Both the position numbers and the translations under genes were made by a program. Shown one piece after another: positions 1-10,973 of a stretch of DNA of 64,000 bases (positions are counted from its first letter, which is position 1; each line of letters begins with the position of its first letter). This DNA is from Stomoxys calcitrans (lineage: Eukaryota; Arthropoda; Insecta; Diptera; Muscidae), in contig NC_081556.1 in the NCBI RefSeq assembly GCF_963082655.1, positions 1,178,001 to 1,242,000 on the forward strand. Reading direction: 5' to 3'. The notes below the pieces were generated by a model. That model was not told the origin of the DNA. It searched no databases and worked only from the letters and a program-made list of their open reading frames with translations.

Positions 1-286
1 GTAGGTAATGGGCCAAATCAGTCTATGTTTTGATATAGCTGCCATATAAACCGATTTTGGGTCTTGACTTCTTGAGCCTCTAGAGGGCGCAGTTCAGCAA
101 TGTTCAGCATTCATTTATGGTCCGAATCGGACAATAACTTGATATAGCTCCAATAGCATAACAGTTCTTATTCAATATTCTTAGTTTGCCTAAAAAGAGA
201 TACCGCGCATAGAACTCGACAAATGCGATCCACGAAGGAGGGTATATAAGATTCGGCCCCGCCGAATTTAGCACGCTCTAAGTTGT
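1..286 (+). repeat. Family A dispersed tandem repeat, cut by window edge
   Basis: The stretch carries the family A signature: the 'gatatagctgccatataaac' module, 'gacttcttgagcctctagag', and then the terminal block with 'aactcgacaaatgcgatcca', 'gagggtatataagattcggc' and 'ccgaatttagcacgc'. It is a forward copy that ends near 286; its start lies outside the window. It has no coding capacity. Resemblance to Drosophila DINE-1/INE-1-type repeats is inferred from shared motifs, not from an alignment. Confidence 0.85.
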
Positions 287-645
287 TTATGTTATTTTAT
301 TTCTTGTATTTTGATTCATTTTAGCTTTTTATTTTATTAAATTTATTCCATTTTATTATTTTATATATTTGGTTATATTTTTTTTATATTAGATTGTTTT
401 ATTATTCGTTTTAAAAGTATATATTTTTTTTATTTCATTTTAAACAATTTAACTTATAAATGTGTTTTCATTTGTTTTAGACAAAAATGAGATGTATCGG
501 GCTGTGCCTTGTATTCAACACCTCGTAGTATTGTTTGAAAGCAGTTTTAGATGCCTGTATGCCTGTACCATTAGATCATTCCGTCCTCACAAAGGGTACT
601 ATGATCATCACATCGGACATGGTTATTTTACGGTATGATCACCAC
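287..645. other. AT-rich unique sequence, no gene seen
   Basis: This is T-rich DNA with runs of TTTTATTTTATT and no reading frame of note. Nothing recognisable apart from oligo-T and oligo-A tracts. Confidence 0.6.
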
Positions 646-716
646 GTCAGCAGCAGCAACAGCAACATCATCGTCGTCGTCATCATCATCATCATCATCA
701 TCGACAGCATCGACAT
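646..716 (+). repeat. Trinucleotide microsatellite (CAG/CAA then GTC/ATC)
   Basis: A CAG/CAA run passes into a (GTC)n(ATC)n run near 666-703. The tract produces homopolymer frames on both strands (poly-Ser on +, poly-Asp and poly-Met on -), and these account for the overlapping open frames between 535 and 1132. Confidence 0.85.
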
Positions 717-2079
717 ATCTAAAGCGAAGCAAGAGAAACGTGAAAGCGAGCACATCACCGACACAACACAACACAACAAACAACCACACAATGCTACCCC
801 CATACAAACAGCCAGCGACAGGCCACATTCGCATGGCCCTCTCAATGTATGGTTGGCAGAATGATGATGATCTGACAGAGTGGGCTATCGGACAATTGTT
901 GCAATGGGCTTTAAATTTCGTATTTGTTGCAATTAGAATCAAATTGACGATGCTCCTTCAACAATCAAGCAAATCAACACGACAGTCAGTGTTCCGATTT
1001 TCGATACTGTTTTGGTTGGAGTCGCCTGCTATTTCACGTTTCAAGCCTGCTCATCGTGTGTTCGAATGTTGCATGGTGGTGGCCCCTAATCAATGTCATC
1101 CTCTCGCTCCGGCTATCGTCAGTCCCATATAGAGAGTGAGCCTCGTAACATATGAGAGATTTTTATGATGATCTCTTTTGACAGATAAGAAAATTAGAAT
1201 CGTTCTGCAAGGAGTAGATTTGCTTATATTGTCTAGGCAAGCAACAAGCCTTTCGTTGTCCTTCCCAGCCGACCATGGGGGGGCACATGATTACTGTTGG
1301 CTGGTTGTCTTCTGGTTCTGGGCGATTACGACTAGTTCTAGTTACAGTTTTTGTTGCCAATTCAACTCTGAACCCTAGTCGGCAGCAAAGATTTGTGGTG
1401 GGTATGGTTTGGCTAGGAATCTCCCTCACTCCCTAGGCAGGCTGCGGTGTGGTGTGGAGAGCGGAATAGCGCCTGTTGCTGATGTGTGTGCAGCAGTTTT
1501 CGTCTGACACGACAAACATGCTTTGTTGCAACTGTTGTTTGTTGGATGGCTAGCTGGCTGTTGGTGGCAGCTTGCTGGTTGTTGCAAGCCAAGTTTATAG
1601 TTTATTGGTGTGAGGGCGGAGGGCGGAGGCGCTGGGGACTCATTTCGTTTATCGCATTTGTTGTTATGTCTCCGTTTCTGTTGCTTTTACAGTTGTTGCA
1701 ATTCACTTATTGTTGTTGCTGCTGTTGGCATTGCCACAATTGTTACGCGCCAACTACATTATCGCTCAAAACTTTGTTCACCTTTCTGTGTATCTCGAAT
1801 ATGTTTTTCTCTTCTTTTTGCCTTCGATTTGCTTGGTATTTGTCTGTGTCTGTTGTCGGTTTTTCGATGTGTTTCGTCTTCAGTCTCATGATCACGATTT
1901 ATTTCTTTTTGTTTTTGATTGTTGTTGCTCCTAGTGGGTTGTTGGTACATTTGTACATATGTATGTGTGTGTTTCAATCGATTTAAAATACCTTTCAAGC
2001 ATTCTTAGAATTAATTGTAGCATATTGTCGAACTTTTTATAAGTTATAATGAAATAATAATGCCAACACATATGTTCGT
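717..2079. other. Single-copy stretch, T/G-rich, no supported gene
   Basis: The first half is unremarkable. From about 1480 to 1960 the + strand is rich in TTGTTG and CTGTTG motifs, which give a hydrophobic Cys/Leu/Phe-rich frame (1486-1986) that opens on GTG rather than ATG. An ATG-started Ser-rich frame runs from 635 to 1132 (165 codons) through the microsatellite. Neither resembles a known family. I see no splice or promoter pattern that would make either an exon. Confidence 0.5.
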
Positions 2080-2730
2080 CTAACAGGACATACGTACAAT
2101 TTCGAAACGTAAGATTTGATCAAACATGATGAGGCTTAATACTACTTGCTGTTTCAAATTTCGGCGAAAGACCAAAGACCCTAAAGTTGAAGATAGGTCT
2201 ATATGGTAAGTACAACTAAATATGGTCCAATTTGGACCATATTCTGGTCGAATAACGGGAGGTTTAAAACAACTCATCGGTTATAAATGCTGCTTTTATG
2301 GGCTTACGACCCTAAATCAACAGATTGGTCTAAATGGCAGCTATATCTAAATAAAGTCCCATCTGAACCATTTCTAATACAAACAACTGTTGCTAAATTC
2401 AGCGAAATAGGGTATCAACTAAGGCTTTAAGAGGCTTAAGAACCAAAATCCGCGGATCGGTCTATATGACAGCTACTTCCTTATATGGTCCGATGTGGAC
2501 CATTTCAGTTCAGGTGTCGGGAGGTTCAATATAACCCACTGCTCCCAATTTCAGCGAAATTGAATAAGATTGGTTTAAGACTCCAAATCGGCTCACCGGT
2601 CGATATGACATCTATATCTAAACTATAATCGCACTACAGAAGGCTTAAAACAAATCACTGTGTCAAATTTGATCGAAATCGGGTAATAAATGCGACTTTT
2701 TTTGAACTTAATACCCTAAATAGGCTGATC
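2080..2730 (+). repeat. Family C tandem repeat (about 150-bp unit)
   Basis: Degenerate copies of a module containing 'gtctatatggcagctatat', 'ggaccatattc', 'aaacaactcactgt' and 'aaatttcagcgaaat' recur about every 150 bp. The same module is at 5236-5520, 6110-6470 and 19076-19640. Noncoding. Confidence 0.75.
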
Positions 2731-3300
2731 TATGTATATAAAAGAATTGCGTAATTGACTGATTGACTGACTGATCTTCGCCATGCCCAAACGGCTAAAG
2801 CTAGAATCATGAAGTTTTGCACGAATGTTGGTCTTGGGTCATAGGCACGGAATAATGCTGGATTTGGTGATATTTGTACGTTTATATATTAAAAAGTACC
2901 GAAGAGTACGAAACGGTACATATTTGCCGAGGGTTAGAATTTTTTTTGGGCTCAAAAAATAAGGTTTGGTAACCAATTTTTGGAAAATTGTACCGGAAGT
3001 GGAAGAAATAGTAGGTACCGGAAGTGGAAGAAATAGTACGTTTAGTACCGCAATTGGTGCTATTTGGTAATTTCTTTGTAAATTGAACTGGAGCTCCGAA
3101 TTTTGTAACTTAGGCACACTGTGGCAACCTTAATTGGGTAACTATAAGAGTTTTTGGAAATTTGTACAATACATTTAGGTACTAAGAAAAGTACCAAAAA
3201 GTTCGTACCTTTTTAAGTAACTTTGTATAAGGCAGATGGATAGAGGTAGAATTTGGAAATGTGGCTTAAAAGACATCTAATGCAAAAGGATGAGGGTGAA
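2731..3300 (+). repeat. Family D repeat, left part
   Basis: It opens with 'tatataaaagaattgcgtaa' and a (GACT)n run, followed by 'ctagaatcatgaagttttgc' and GGTAC-rich modules ('gtaccgcaattggtgctatt', 'ttggtaatttctttgtaaat'). The same modules continue after 4360, so one family D array has been split by the family A copy at 3301-4359. Confidence 0.7.
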
Positions 3301-4359
3301 AAGAAACAAGTAAGAGCGTGCTAAGTTCGGCCGGGCCGAATCTTATATACTCTCCACCATGGATCGCATTTGTCGAGTTCTATGCGCAGTATACAAAGAA
3401 TATTGAATAAAAATATGCTATTGTGTAATATTTCAGTTTATTCGGATAAGAATTGCGCGTTGTAGGGGCTCAAGAAGCAAATCAAGCATCAAGCTATTGA
3501 TCGATTCAGACCATATTAGACACGTATGTTGAAAGTCATGAGAGAAGCAATTTTACAAAATTTCTTCCAAAATCGTATAACAATAGAGGCTCATGAAGTC
3601 AAGATCCCAGATCGGCTTATTTGGCAGCCATATCAGGTTATGTACCGATTTGCGCCATACTTAGCACAGTTATTGGAAGTCATAACAAAACATCTCATGC
3701 AAAATTTCTGCCATATCGGATGAGAATTGCGCGCTCTATTGGCTCAAGAAGTCAAGATCGGATTATATGACAGCTATACCAGATTATGAACCGAACCGTT
3801 ATATCAGATTATGAACCGATTTGAATCATACTTAAAAACCAAAACATTACGTGCAAAATTTCAGTCAAATCGGACAATAATTGCCCCCAATTGAGGCTCA
3901 AGAAGTCAAGACCCAAGATCGGTTTATATGGCAGCTATATCAAAACATCGACCGATTTAAGCCACACTTAGCGCAGTTGTTGGAAGTGATACCAAAACAC
4001 CACGTGCAAAATTTCAATTGCGCCCTCTAGAGGCTCAAGAAGTCAAGACCCAAGATAGGTTTATATTGGAGCTATATCAAAACATGGATCGATTTGGCCC
4101 ATTTACAATCCCAACCGACCTGCACCAATAAAAAGTATTTTAGCAAAATTTTAAGCGGCTAGCTTAACTCCCTCGAAAGTTAGCGTGCTTTCGACAGACT
4201 GACGGACGGGCGTAAGGACGGGCGGACTGACGGACGGACATGGTTAGATCGACTTAAAATGACATTACGATCAAGAATATATACACTTTATGGGGTCTCA
4301 GACGCATATTTCGAGGTGTTACAAACAGATAGACGAAATTAGTATACCCCCATACGTAC
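3301..4359 (-). repeat. Family A repeat, reverse copy, inserted in family D
   Basis: It begins 'caagtaagagcgtgctaag', then 'cggccgggccgaatcttata' and 'atcgcatttgtcgagttcta'. Internal units repeat the 'atggcagctatatca' and 'gctcaagaagtcaagaccca' modules. It then runs into the 'gaaagttagcgtgctttcga' block, the GACGGACG tract, 'atatatacactttatggggt' and 'tagtatacccccat'. A near full-length arrangement. A short open frame inside (3526-3723) is a product of the repeat unit. Confidence 0.85.
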
Positions 4360-5235
4360 GTTAAGTAGCGCAATTGGTACCATTTGATACTTTCTTTACA
4401 AATGGAGCTAAAGGTCTGAAATTTGGCATGTAGGTAAAACTTAGAAATATATGATGCGTTTTTCACAATTGGAACATTTTGGTACCAAAATTGGTACTAT
4501 TTGGTACTTTCTTTTTAGATGGAGCTAGTGGTCAGAGATTTGACATGTAGGTATAACTATAGAGAAATAAATGATGGATGAATAAATGATTTGTTCAAAA
4601 TTCGAAAATTTGGGTACCATTTGGTACATACATTCTGTTCAGATGGAGCTTGAGGTCTGAAAGTTGGCATTTACGTACAACTACATGATGGGTGGGTGAT
4701 CTATTCACTATTCGCACATTTTGGTACCATTTGGTCTTTTCGTCATAGATGGGGCTAGAGGCATGAAATGTTGCATGCTGACACAACTAGAAAAAAATAT
4801 GATGGCTGAATAAATAATCCAATCACAACTTATACATTTTGGTTCCATTTGGTACTTTACTTACAGATAGAGCTAGAGGTCTGAAATTTGGCATGTAGGA
4901 ACGAGAAGGAAATATATAAATAGGATGACTGTATGATCCATTCAAAATTCGTACATTTTTGTACCTTAAAGTGAAAAATAGAACGAAGTAGCTTGTATTC
5001 TTCTACAGATATTTTTATTCGTATATTTTGGTATTCCAACGTACGAAATTGTTCAAAATCGTACATTTTTGTACTAATATGTACAAAATGGCAATTTTTT
5101 TACAAGTTGAGCTAAAGCACTCGAAATTATTATACGGTTAAACCTTGGCAGTAAATATCGGGCGATTAGAGAACTTTTAATTCATACATTTCTCTACAGA
5201 AGGGGACAGAGGTCTGAAATTGTATACGCAACCGT
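4360..5235 (+). repeat. Family D tandem repeat, right part (about 117-bp unit)
   Basis: Units recognisable by 'ggtaccatttggtac', 'agatggagctagaggtctga' and 'aatttggcatgtaggt' recur near 4391, 4508, 4628, 4741 and 4858, which gives a period of about 117 bp. Minus-strand frames here are repeat products. Confidence 0.8.
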
Positions 5236-5530
5236 GATGCTAGTCAGTCTGTATGAAAGCTATACCTAACTATAGTCCGATCTGGATCATATTCAAATGG
5301 GATGACGGAAGACTTAAAATAATTCACTGTTTCAAATTTCAGCGAAATCGAGTAATAAATGCGCCTCTATGGACTTGAGTCACATAATCGGCAAATCGGT
5401 CTATATGTCGGTCTATATGTCAGCCGTTCACGAACTAAACCTGCTTATTAAAGACATACGAAATGCAAGGCCAATGTCTCAATTTTTTGAGACGAATGGC
5501 CAGACGGACGGACGGATAGAAAAATAATTA
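5236..5530 (+). repeat. Family C fragment
   Basis: It carries 'gctatacctaactatagtcc', 'aataattcactgtttcaaat' and 'ttcagcgaaatcgagtaata', ending in a 'gccagacggacggacggata' tract like those that close family A copies. Confidence 0.7.
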
Positions 5531-5662
5531 TTAACAGTGGTTATCCTCTTCTAATGCTGGCGACATTTGTGAGAAACTATGCCATTTGAAACAATGGTAT
5601 GACAGCCATGTAAAAACTTGTCCCCAACGAAGTGTCGCACTGCTGTACGACGGTGCATTTAC
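5531..5662 (+). repeat. SINE2 fragment (tRNA-derived), 5'-truncated
   Basis: It matches the SINE2 body: 'cagtggttatcctcttctaa', 'tgctggcgacatttgtgaga' and 'gtgtcgcactgctgtacgac'. It lacks the A/B-box head and has a 20-odd-bp insertion after 'ctatgccat'. A 252-bp retroposon interrupts it from 5663, and the rest of SINE2 is not seen beyond that. Confidence 0.75.
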
Positions 5663-5914
5663 TCATAGCAGCCGGTTGTACGCACCCACCGGATTGACCC
5701 GATGGAATCCTTCATCGGCAAGGGCCGCCGCCTCAGTGTTCGAGTTCGTCTTTTTTCGTTATGGGAGAGGCACATCCCTTCTCCGCACGCTTCTGGTCCG
5801 TGCCGGGATTGAAAAGAACCCCGGACCCTGGTTCTATACGGTTTTGGGTCTTGACACTCAACAGAAGCAATTAGACGAAAGATAGAACACAACAAAATGC
5901 TACAACAACAACCA
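5663..5914 (+). mobile_element. 252-bp CAA-tailed retroposon with 2A-like motif
   Basis: The element begins 'tcatagcagccggttgtacg', ends in 'gctacaacaacaacca' and is flanked by a perfect 9-bp TSD, TGCATTTAC, at 5654-5662 and 5915-5923, so it appears full length. One frame is open through it up to the stop near 5885 and encodes a Leu-rich segment followed by G-I-E-K-N-P-G-P-W at 5805-5831. This fits the ExNPGP signature of 2A ribosome-skipping peptides, with Gly in place of the usual Asp. 2A motifs are known at the N-terminus of some non-LTR retrotransposons. I infer a short non-autonomous derivative that joins a LINE 5' end to its CAA-tailed 3' end, analogous in design to trypanosome RIME/NARTc. 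This frame contains no ATG. Confidence 0.75.
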
Positions 5915-5923
5915 TGCATTTAC

Positions 5924-6109
5924 GTACAATAAAACTACATAAAATAAAGAAAAATACTATAAAAATTACAATTTAAAAATAGATTAAAACATTGTTATGC
6001 ACGAGGTATTTGAGGAATTTTTAACCATTTTTTAAGGTTTAAGAAAAAACCCGATTATTTGTTTCAATTAAATATTAAAAATTAACTATAAACACATTAA
6101 GTTCATCCG
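5924..6109. other. AT-rich sequence, nothing recognised
   Basis: A- and T-rich DNA between the retroposon and the next family C fragment. No frame or motif of note. Confidence 0.5.
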
Positions 6110-6470
6110 GGCCGGGGTTTGGATACCCATCACCTTGGGAAATATTAACGGCACTTCTTAAACATTCACCTTTTATGATCTGATCTGTACCAAACTCAGT
6201 ACGGATATCTAGGGAACTGACATAACTCAATGTGCCAAATTTCAGAGTAACCAGGCAATAAATGCTCCTTTTATGTACTCAAGACCTTAAATCGGGAGAC
6301 TGGTATCTATGGCAGCTATACCCAAATAAAGTTCAATCTAGATTATACTCGATGCATATGTTGAAGGGCCTTTTATAACTAGCTGTGACGAATTCCAGAG
6401 CAATCGGGCAATAAATGCGCTATTTATGGGCCCAGGAACTTAAACCGGGGCGATAAGTCACTAACCGACA
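6110..6470 (+). repeat. Family C tandem repeat
   Basis: It contains 'acgttcccaaatttcag'-type modules in degenerate form: 'ataactcaatgtgccaaatt', 'caataaatgctccttttatg', 'atggcagctatacccaaata', repeated about 150 bp later. Noncoding. Confidence 0.7.
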
Positions 6471-6634
6471 CCCATCTGGAGGTGAAGGTTTATCGTTAGG
6501 ATAAGCAAAAAGCATGTATTCGGAAAACCAAATTTGTTTAAACAGAAGAATATCGATACAACAAATTGTAACCGGTGAGTGAGAAACCCTGCCTAAATAT
6601 AATAAAAATAATTAAAATAATTTGGAATATTTTA

Positions 6635-7366
6635 GGTTAGGTTGAAAAGAGGGTGCACATATTAATCCGCCCCATGCCACTATGGACATACACCTAAGCC
6701 AGTAATTGGCTTGTTGTGCGCTCTAAAAACTATAGAGTAACCTCTCAAAGAAAATTTCAAGTTATGAATTCCGTGCTAATTACAAAATCCTTAATTGTTT
6801 TCGAAACCATTTCTCTAAGTTGGTTCATGTCAGGTATTGTGTCCATTTAGCGGCACTTAAGTGTCTGTTAGACGCAAAAGCCGGGCATGCTCTACACATG
6901 CTATCACTTGTCGCACCGATTTTACATAAATGAGATCGTAGTCCTATGTGTCCCGTCATGATATCAATAGCTATACTGACCTCCTTCTTACTTCTTTCCC
7001 GTAATAGTCTCGTCTTTTTACGATCTGGATCCCCACCATAGGATTTACGCTGTTCTACCGTTCGTTGTTCCACAATGTTGCATGCGTCTGCAAATCATCT
7101 GCCCCTTCATTCCCAATTACTCCGTTATGGTCGTGACCTTACCGTCTAGGTTGTTATTGTCCTTATGCCAATTTTACTGTCGCTAAAGATGTTCACACTC
7201 GACGTCCTCGGGTTAGCACCACACCACTTCACGCATTTCGTGATCGCCCGGATCTCCGCCTGCAGGACCGTATTATGGTCAGGCAGTCTTAAACAGAACT
7301 CAGTCCCTGGGTTCTCAATTTGGACCCCCAGGTCCATTCTGTCCTCTAGTTTTGATCCATCCGTGT
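6635..7366 (-). pseudogene. Broken non-LTR retrotransposon 3' end, RNase H remnant (LINE family 1)
   Basis: On the minus strand, near 7370-7150, a frame reads Y-T-D-G-S-K, then L-Q-A-E-I and I-F-S-D-S. These are the first catalytic Asp, the Glu and the second Asp of an RNase H domain as found after the RT of many insect LINEs. The middle of the domain is deleted or frameshifted. Downstream (7073-6825) another frame has I-M-T-G-H-I-G-L-R-S-H-L-C-K-I-G and C-R-A-C, the usual C-terminal region with a Cys motif. The 3' end is a 'caacctaacctaaa' tail near 6635. The first residues of the 7146-7406 frame come from the neighbouring GTCCGTC tract, so the element is 5'-truncated at about 7366. The same family recurs at 30540-31630. 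Confidence 0.8.
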
Positions 7367-8250
7367 AACATGATCGTCCGTCCGTCCGTCTGTCTCTCGA
7401 AAGCACGCTAACTTCCGAAGGAGTAAAGCTAGCCGCTTGAAATTTTGCACAAATACTTCTAATTAGTGTAGGTCAGTTGGTATTGTAAATGGGCCATATC
7501 GGTCCATGTTTTGATATAGCTGCCATATAAACCGATCTTGGGTTTTGACTTCTTGAGCCTCTAGAGTGCGCAATTCTTATCCGATTGAAATGAAATTTTG
7601 CACGACGTGTTTTGTTATGATACCCAACAACTGTGCCAAGTATGGTTCAAATCGGTCCATAACCTGATATAGCTGTCATATAAACAGATCTGGGGATTTG
7701 ACTTCTTGAGCTTCTAGAGGGCGCAATTCCTATCCGATTTGGCTAAAATTTAGCATGACGTATTTTATTTTTACTTTCAACATCTGTGTCAAATAAGGTT
7801 CAAATCGGTTCATAACCTGATATAGCTGACATATAAACCGATCTGGGATCTTGACTTCTTGACCCCTAGAGGTCGCAATTATTATCCGATATGCCTGAAA
7901 TTTTGTACGATGGATCCTCTCATGACCATCAACAAACGTGTTTATAATGGTCTGAATCGGTCTATAGCCCGATACAGATCCCATATAAATCGTTCTCTCT
8001 ATTTTACTTCGTGAGCGCCAATGGGCGCAATTCTTATACGAATTGACTGTAATTTTACACAAGTCTCCAACATATAATTTAATTGTGGTCCGAACCGGAC
8101 CATATCTTGATATCGTTTTAATAGCAGAGCAACTCTTTTCTTATATCCTTTTTTGCCTCAGAAGAGATGCCGGGAAAAGAACTCGACAAATGCGATCCAT
8201 GGTGGAGGGTATTTAAGATTCGGCCCGGCCGAACTTAGCACGCTTTTACT
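7367..8250 (+). repeat. Family A repeat, forward copy
   Basis: It starts in the GTCCGTCC tract and 'ctcgaaagcacgctaacttc', has internal units 'ctgatatagctgtcatataa' and 'gacttcttgagcttctagag', and ends 'gattcggcccggccgaactt' followed by 'agcacgcttttacttgttt'. The TATACCC-side terminus is missing because the copy abuts the LINE fragment. Confidence 0.85.
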
Positions 8251-8835
8251 TGTTTTTATTTCCTTATTTATTTTGAATCCTGCGCAATCCCTTTAATTTC
8301 CCAATTTAATTGAAGATTTGCCAAGTCACCAACAGCATCACTACTGACCATTCATTTCCCATCATAAATCAGTAATAGTGTCCCATAAGAAACCTGTCTT
8401 CAAACCCACCGTCTTAACACAACCAGACTGGACTAACCACCAACCAACCAACAACAACAACAACAGCAACAAATGATAAACACCTTGTTAATGGCTTTAT
8501 TGATTTCATAATTTGACCAATTAAAGGCACACTTGGAGTAATACCCCAACGACAACAACAACAACAACAACGAGAATAAGCACAACCACACCAACAACAG
8601 CAAGATACCAATCCGAAACAATTAGTCAAACTGTTTGCATATGGCACTGTCTGTGTTTTGGCCCAACTCAAGCTTAGCTTAGATGTAGTGGAGACCAGGT
8701 ACATAGTTTGCAAATTGGCCAATTGGATAGCGACTTGAACACTCAATGTTGCAAGACTGGTTTTGGAGTTGAGTTGGGGCCGAAAACCGGTAGACTGAGT
8801 GAACAATGGAGCCCTTAGAAAACACGGCTCAAAAC
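8251..8835. other. Single-copy stretch with CAA-rich runs
   Basis: It contains (CAA)n and CAACAG runs near 8448-8475 and 8548-8575. On the minus strand these give Cys/Leu/Val-rich frames (8414-8806), which I read as low-complexity artefacts. No gene supported. Confidence 0.55.
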
Positions 8836-9172
8836 GTTTCGAAGCTGTGGGATCAGTGCATGTTAAACTTCATTACAAACAGCAACAAAGAACGGAAACA
8901 AACGGTTAGCCAGCGATCGTAAAATTACGGATTACGGCAAAGAAAATTTCCGACGGTTTTTTTTCAAATAAAATAGTGGAAATGATCCCAGAGTGGTCTA
9001 AGTGACTTAAGCAAAGAAAGTTGAAGTGAGAAGGTGATCTAGAAATGTGTATTGGACTTTCGGGCTTAAATCAAAGATTTCTTTAAACGTCAATTCCAAG
9101 TCCACCTAAACTCGTCGCGTGAAAACAGTCACAACAGCAAAAGAAAAAAAAAAAAAAACAAACACAATGATC
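8836..9172 (+). other. 5'UTR-like stretch, unproven
   Basis: An A/C-rich, fly-leader-like sequence ('gtcacaacagcaaaagaaaa', then a long oligo-A and 'caaacacaatgatcg') precedes an ATG in a good fly context (CACAATG, near 9168). That ATG opens only 13 codons. I can neither show a promoter upstream nor a coding continuation. Confidence 0.2.
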
Positions 9173-9245
9173 GTTGATGGCATTAATTATTTGGTTTCGC
9201 CGCTTTAATTAATGTTAAATAATTAATAATCACCTACCTAGCTAC
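9173..9245. promoter_or_regulatory. Cluster of TAAT/ATTA homeodomain-type sites
   Basis: Within about 60 bp the sequence has several ATTA/TAAT cores ('ggcattaattatttgg', 'ctttaattaatgttaaataa', 'ttaataatcacctaccta'), embedded in non-repeat DNA. Such clusters occur in fly enhancers but also by chance in AT-rich DNA. Confidence 0.25.
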
Positions 9246-10691
9246 CCAACACCTATCTGGCTAAGGTGCGGGTGGGCCGCGTTAAAACGTGTTCGGGTGC
9301 AAGGTGCCAATGTGTGTTTCACGTTAGTCAGACGTCGTCACCATCAGCCAGCCATTGAAGCTGTCTATCGCACGGACGGACAGACAGAGAGACAGCGACT
9401 CGATGAGTGAATGATAATTTCTTGTTCTGTGTCTTTGTGCTGCATGCAACACATTGCTTTGCATAATTCACATTCGTTTTTAATGCGCGATATTTGCGTT
9501 TTTTGCCTTTTTATTCTCTGTTTTCACTAATTACAATTGTGTGCTACGCTATTCCATGGAATATTAAATGAAGTCGCAAATATCTCAATGAATCTTCGTC
9601 TTTTGTGAATGCTGCTGCTACACTAACTCACAGCCATGCCCAACCTTATGATTTGGAGGCTGTATTAGGCTGAAACAAGGCCAATAACAATACATCGCAG
9701 AGATTCAATCAAGGCTCAAGTTCAATTCGAAGGTAAGCCAAAAGTCTAAGGGTTGCCAAGGTTGGTGCTTAAATTTAAATTCCATGCTGTATCTTATTAA
9801 TCTAAGAAGAATGCCTATGCCGTTCTTTATTCCCTTATTCCTAATAATTGTTGCTCTATTATCCCATCTTTTTTGCATGCTACTTCAAGTGTAAATGAAA
9901 AGGTGACACCGGTAATTAGCAGACAATGCGCCTTCAAAACGCTCTCTCAATCCCACAACATTAGCAAACATGATGATAAACATCATCGGTTTCAGTTTGC
10001 CAAATCTCAGAAATATTTCTAACTCCACAGATATAAGGGTAGCTAGACATCTTAATCCCCATTCTAGACGTCTCACCACAAATTCATTAGCGCTACTGTG
10101 CGAATCCATGCAGAAATGGCCGGCCTAGTTACAGAATGAATGGAACTCTACCTTTCAGTTTTACAGTGGCCAGACATTTTGAGGAGATTTCATCTAATTT
10201 CCAAGATTATCTGCTTTTGTAAGATTTGTCTTCTTTGATGCCTTGATTTTCGCTTGTGGTCATGTGGTTTGCCTCACTGCAAAGTGGGTGGGTGGTTTGA
10301 GCAAACAACCTACTGCCTTAGGAAATGATCACAGACAATGTCTATCACTGAGCAATGAAGACATTTCTTAAAGGGGTTTTGAGTTTACAGATCAAATCCC
10401 AGGTGATTTGCTAATGTTTATTTGATTTCCTCTTTGTGCAAAGATGATTTAAAAGGAAATCCTTCTTAAGCTGGCGCTTGTTGTCTGCTCATCCGGGGCA
10501 CCAGGAAGCAGAGCAAATGAAGGAAAAGACACAAAGATTTCGTAACTAGCGCCAGGATTATCCTCTATTTAGACTGTTGTATTCTGCAGTCTAGACAAAA
10601 GATTTATTTTGATGCATATCTGATGGGAATCTAGTGCAGATCCTTTTACAGAGAAAAAGTTACGCAAGTTCCTACGATAATAATTCCAAAA
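9246..10691. other. Single-copy stretch, no supported gene
   Basis: Moderately complex, non-repeat DNA. A short minus-strand frame at 9885-10109 (74 codons) is unrecognised. A short palindromic 'catgatgataaacatcatcg' lies near 9968. Nothing else identified. Confidence 0.5.
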
Positions 10692-10973
10692 CAAAAAAAT
10701 GCAAATGCAAATTTGCCCATGAACATTCCATTAAGGATCTGGGGCAAACTTCTCACAAATTGTTGTCGGATTCAATGATAAGGGACCTCTCTTTTATAGC
10801 CTAGTCCGAATTGCGTACCGCAGAGTGACACCTCTTTGGGGAGAAGTTTTTACATGCCAAAATGCCTCACAAGTACTGCCAGCATTAGGAGGAGATAACC
10901 ATCACTGAAAAAATTTCTGATGCTGCTGCCAGGATTCGAATCCAGGCGATCAGCGTCATAGGCGGAATAATAT
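10692..10973 (-). repeat. SINE2, near full-length, minus strand
   Basis: Read on the minus strand it runs from a tRNA-like head (B-box-like 'ggattcgaatcc' seen on the + strand near 10932) through 'tgctggcagtacttgtgagg', 'gtgtcactctgcggtacgc' and 'atgttcatgggcaaatttgc' to a tail of repeated ATTTGC units. It is homologous to copies at 12197, 17076, 24862, 25598, 31780 and 56669. Pol III-type SINE by structure; no coding function. Confidence 0.8.

Noticed and set aside
635..1132. 165-codon Ser-rich plus-strand frame starting on ATG
   Set aside because: It runs through a CAG/CAA and GTC/ATC microsatellite that also keeps the minus strand open. No domain, no splice context, no similarity to a family that I know.
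1486..1986. 166-codon hydrophobic frame
   Set aside because: It opens on GTG, not ATG, and its composition (Cys/Leu/Phe/Val) follows from TTG/TGT-rich DNA. Other frames overlap it.
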